Below are positions 61,430-64,000 of a stretch of DNA of 64,000 nt, piece after piece (positions within the stretch are counted from its first letter, which is position 1; each line of letters starts with the position of its first letter). Both the position numbers and the translations under genes were made by a program. The notes under the pieces were generated by a model. It saw nothing but the letters and a program-made list of their open reading frames with translations, was not told where the DNA came from and searched no databases. This DNA is from DATCMA01 sp036563645 (lineage in GTDB: Bacteria > Actinomycetota > Actinomycetes > Mycobacteriales > Micromonosporaceae): assembly GCA_036563645.1 (NCBI GenBank), contig DATCMA010000037.1:1-64000 (forward strand). Reading direction: 5' to 3'.

Positions 61430-62479
61430 TCAGGCCAAGTCCAGGGCGCGCGCCGCGGCGACCACATCATTCTTGATGGTGATCGGCGACGGCGCGGTCG
61501 AGATCGCCCACTCCGGGTCCTTGAGCCCGTGGCCCGTCACCGTGCAGACCACAGTGGACCCCCGCGGCACGGTGCCCTTCGCCGCCTGCTGCAACAAGCC
61601 CGCGACGCTCGCCGCGCTCGCCAGCTCGACGAAGACGCCCACCTCCCGGGCGAGGAGCCGGTACGCGGCGAGGATCTCCCGGTCGGTGACCGCGGAGATC
61701 AAACCACCGGAGGCGTCGCGAGCGTCGAGCGCCTTCGCCCAGCTCGCGGGGTTGCCGATCCGGATCGCGGTCGCGATCGTGGATGGCTCGCGGACTACGG
61801 CCCCGTTGACGATCGGCGCGGCGCCCGCGGCCTGGAAGCCGTACATCTTGGGCAGCCGGGTGGCGTTGCCGGCCTGGTAGTCCTCCTGGTAGCCCATCCA
61901 GTACGCCGTGATGTTCCCGGCGTTGCCGACGGGCAAGCAGTGGATGTCCGGCGCGTCGCCCAGCGCCTCGACGATCTCGAAGGCCGCGGTCTTCTGCCCG
62001 TGCAACCGATCGACGTTGATGGAGTTCACCAAGGCGACCGGGTAGTCCTGGGCGAGCTTGGCGGCGAGCGCGAGGCAGTCGTCGAAGTTGCCGTTGACTT
62101 GCAGCAGCTTGGCGCCGTGCACCAGGGCCTGGGCGAGCTTCCCCAACGCGATCTTGCCTTGGGGAACGAGCACCGCGCAGGTCAAGCCCGCCCGGGCCGC
62201 GTACGCCGCGGCGGAGGCGCTGGTGTTCCCGGTCGAGGCGCAGATGATGGCCTTACTGCCGTTCTCCACCGCCTTCGAGACCGCCACCGTCATGCCGCGG
62301 TCCTTGAAGGACCCGGTGGGGTTAGCTCCCTCGACCTTGAGGTAGACGTCACAACCGGTCCGCGAGGAGAGCACCGGTACAGGCAGCAGCGGGGTGTTCC
62401 CCTCATGCAGTGTGACGACAGGGGTGGCGTCCGTGACGGGTAGCCGCTTCCGATAGGCCTCGATCAAACCCCGCCACAT
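61430..62479 (-). CDS. thrC: Threonine synthase
   Basis: PLP enzyme converting O-phosphohomoserine to threonine, 349 residues. The PLP lysine is K59 in NPTGSFKDRGM, and VGNAGNITAYWMGY is the phosphate-binding loop. ATG 62479 has GAGGAGAA four bases upstream. It follows hom by about 130 bases. Confidence 0.97.
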   Translation of the reverse strand: MWRGLIEAYRKRLPVTDATPVVTLHEGNTPLLPVPVLSSRTGCDVYLKVEGANPTGSFKDRGMTVAVSKAVENGSKAIICASTGNTSASAAAYAARAGLTCAVLVPQGKIALGKLAQALVHGAKLLQVNGNFDDCLALAAKLAQDYPVALVNSINVDRLHGQKTAAFEIVEALGDAPDIHCLPVGNAGNITAYWMGYQEDYQAGNATRLPKMYGFQAAGAAPIVNGAVVREPSTIATAIRIGNPASWAKALDARDASGGLISAVTDREILAAYRLLAREVGVFVELASAASVAGLLQQAAKGTVPRGSTVVCTVTGHGLKDPEWAISTAPSPITIKNDVVAAARALDLA

Positions 62480-62612
62480 GCCGTTCTCCTCATGCTGTCA
62501 ACCACCTCGTCCCTCCAGACTGGCGAGCCGTCGCCCGCCGCCGAAAGGGACACCCCTGTTCGGAGGTGACCCCCGATGCACCGTCGACCTCATGACGACG
62601 GTGATCAGGACT

Positions 62613-63923
62613 TTAGCTCTGCTGGCCACCCTCGACCCGCAGCACGCCCGCCACGGACCGGACCACGTCCAACCTCCGCAGGTCGTCGACCGTCGCGGCC
62701 AGCGCCGCGTCCGGGGCGCCGTGCGTCACGATCACCAGTGCCGCGTCGTCACCCCGGCCCGACTGCCGCACTGTCGCGATCGACACACCGTGCTTGGCGA
62801 AGACGCCGGCCACGGTGGCCAGCACACCCGGGCGGTCCGCCACATCGAGGCTGATGTGGTAGCGGGTCACGACCTCGCCGATAGGCCGGATCGGCAAATC
62901 GGCGTAGGCGGACTCGCTCGCGGTCCGCACCCCGGCGAGCCGGTTACGGGCCACCGCCACGATATCGCCCAGCACCGCGCTCGCTGTCGGTGCCCCACCC
63001 GCTCCGCGTCCGTAGAACATGAGCTCGCCGGCGGCGGCCGCCTCGACGAAGACGGCGTTGAAGGCGCCGTTGACGCTCGCGAGCGGGTGCGTACGCGGAA
63101 TCATCGCCGGGTGCACCCGGACGCTGATCGACTCGCGGCCGTCGCGGCCCGGGCCGCGCTCCGCGATGCAGAGCAGCTTGATGGTGCAGCCCATCGCCTT
63201 CGCGCTGGCCACGTCCGCAGCGGTCACCTCGGTGATGCCTTCGCGGTAGACGTCGGCGGCGGTCACCCGGGTGTGGAAGGCCAGCGACGCCAAGATGGCG
63301 GCCTTCGCCGCCGCGTCGAAGCCCTCGACGTCCGCGGTCGGGTCCGCCTCGGCGTAGCCGAGCTCGGTCGCCTCCTCCAGCGCCTCGGTGAAGCCCGCGC
63401 CGGTGGCGTCCATGGCCGAGAGGATGTAGTTCGTGGTGCCGTTGACGATCCCGGTGACCCGGGTGATGGTGTCGCCGTGCAGGGACTCGCGCAGCGGACG
63501 CAGCAGCGGGATCGCCCCCGCCACCGCGGCCTCGTAGTAGAGGTCAGCGCCTCCCTCGGTGGCCGCGTCGTGCAGCGTCCCGCCGTCCTCGGCGAGGAGG
63601 GCCTTGTTGGCGGTCACCACGCTCTTGCCCGCCCGGAGCGCCTCCACCAGCCACGTGCGCGCCGGCTCGATGCCGCCGACCACCTCCACCACCACGTCCA
63701 CGTCATCCCGTTTCACCAGGCTCAACGCGTCGGTGGTGAAGAGCGCCGGATCCACCGGGAGGTGACCGCGGTCACGATTGAGTCGGCGGACGGCGATTCC
63801 GACCAGTTCGAGCGGCGCGCCGATCCGCGCCGTCAAGTCCTCGGCCTGCTGATGCAGCAGCCGGACCACCTCGGCGCCGACGGTTCCACAGCCCAGCAGC
63901 GCCAGGCGGATCGGCTTAACCAT
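62613..63923 (-). CDS. hom: Homoserine dehydrogenase
   Basis: Reduces aspartate semialdehyde to homoserine, about 436 residues. NAD(P) motif ALLGCGTVGAEV, catalytic GIVNGTTNYILSAM and AEADPTADVEGFDAAAKAAILASL; the last 90 residues form an ACT domain (YHISLDVADRPGVLATVAGV) for threonine feedback. ATG 63923 is used; GTG 63929 overlaps the lysA stop. Confidence 0.97.
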   Translation of the reverse strand: MVKPIRLALLGCGTVGAEVVRLLHQQAEDLTARIGAPLELVGIAVRRLNRDRGHLPVDPALFTTDALSLVKRDDVDVVVEVVGGIEPARTWLVEALRAGKSVVTANKALLAEDGGTLHDAATEGGADLYYEAAVAGAIPLLRPLRESLHGDTITRVTGIVNGTTNYILSAMDATGAGFTEALEEATELGYAEADPTADVEGFDAAAKAAILASLAFHTRVTAADVYREGITEVTAADVASAKAMGCTIKLLCIAERGPGRDGRESISVRVHPAMIPRTHPLASVNGAFNAVFVEAAAAGELMFYGRGAGGAPTASAVLGDIVAVARNRLAGVRTASESAYADLPIRPIGEVVTRYHISLDVADRPGVLATVAGVFAKHGVSIATVRQSGRGDDAALVIVTHGAPDAALAATVDDLRRLDVVRSVAGVLRVEGGQQS

Positions 63924-63925
63924 GC

Positions 63926-64000
63926 TCACCCCACATCGAGTGCCAACAAGTCGTCTTCGGTCTCCCGCCGGACGATGACCCGCGCCCGACCATCGCGGAC
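63926..64000 (-). CDS. lysA: Diaminopimelate decarboxylase, last 24 codons
   Basis: Only the C-terminus is inside the window: VRDGRARVIVRRETEDDLLA then LDVG and TGA. This matches the typical LysA ending, and lysA-hom-thrC is the standard actinomycete order. The remainder lies beyond the window. Confidence 0.8.
   Translation of the reverse strand, partial: VRDGRARVIVRRETEDDLLALDVG

Noticed and set aside
1..64000. tRNA, rRNA, CRISPR arrays, transposases, phage genes or attachment sites
   Set aside because: I looked in the intergenic stretches and found no cloverleaf-like or regularly spaced repeat structure, and no recombinase-like protein.

Overview
The window is high-GC, densely coded DNA from an actinomycete (Actinomycetota). 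Supporting signs are frequent GTG and TTG starts, NucS in place of MutS/MutL, a full-length NAD-glutamate dehydrogenase, a Scy/FilP-like coiled-coil pair beside methylmalonyl-CoA epimerase, a MurA with Asp at the usual Cys site, and TANNNT -10 elements placed for leaderless mRNAs. Much of the gene order resembles what I recall of the Streptomyces rho-atp-scy/filP core region, but the genus cannot be fixed from sequence alone.

Layout. Positions 1-10626 form a metabolic block on the minus strand: NAD-glutamate dehydrogenase (cut by the window edge), an arginase-family hydrolase, a thioredoxin-TPR protein, an acyl-CoA mutase whose active site is of isobutyryl-CoA mutase type, its MeaB chaperone and a thiolase, with the epimerase on the plus strand. 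Positions 10774-15440 hold two DivIVA/Scy-like coiled-coil proteins and an AI-2E family membrane protein.

Positions 15534-30183 are the accessory island: a polysaccharide export cluster of GT2, PssE/PssD, a kinase-like protein, a sulfotransferase, Wzx, Wzy, Wzz with a degenerate kinase domain, an acyltransferase remnant and a secreted beta-propeller. Two secreted GH26-like proteins bound it. This is the most novel part. It predicts a sulfated or otherwise decorated, Wzx/Wzy-assembled polysaccharide with its own extracellular hydrolases.

Positions 30322-39752 return to conserved genes: alpha/beta hydrolase, FHA protein, NucS, polysaccharide deacetylase (apparent frameshift), an ABC-2 exporter, 3-hydroxybutyryl-CoA dehydrogenase, MurA and cobalamin adenosyltransferase. 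Positions 39801-48221 are a DUF2550 protein and the complete F1Fo ATP synthase locus, with an unusually short epsilon subunit behind a 302-base gap. Positions 48331-55018 carry a phosphatase, TsaC, PrmC, RF1, L31, a polynucleotide kinase/phosphatase and Rho.

Positions 55324-64000 are the threonine genes lysA(end)-hom-thrC-thrB, split by an RND pump and an MFS transporter. The cobalamin adenosyltransferase, MeaB, mutase, epimerase, thiolase and hydroxyacyl-CoA dehydrogenase together suggest B12-dependent acyl-CoA metabolism. No tRNA, rRNA, CRISPR array or insertion sequence was found.
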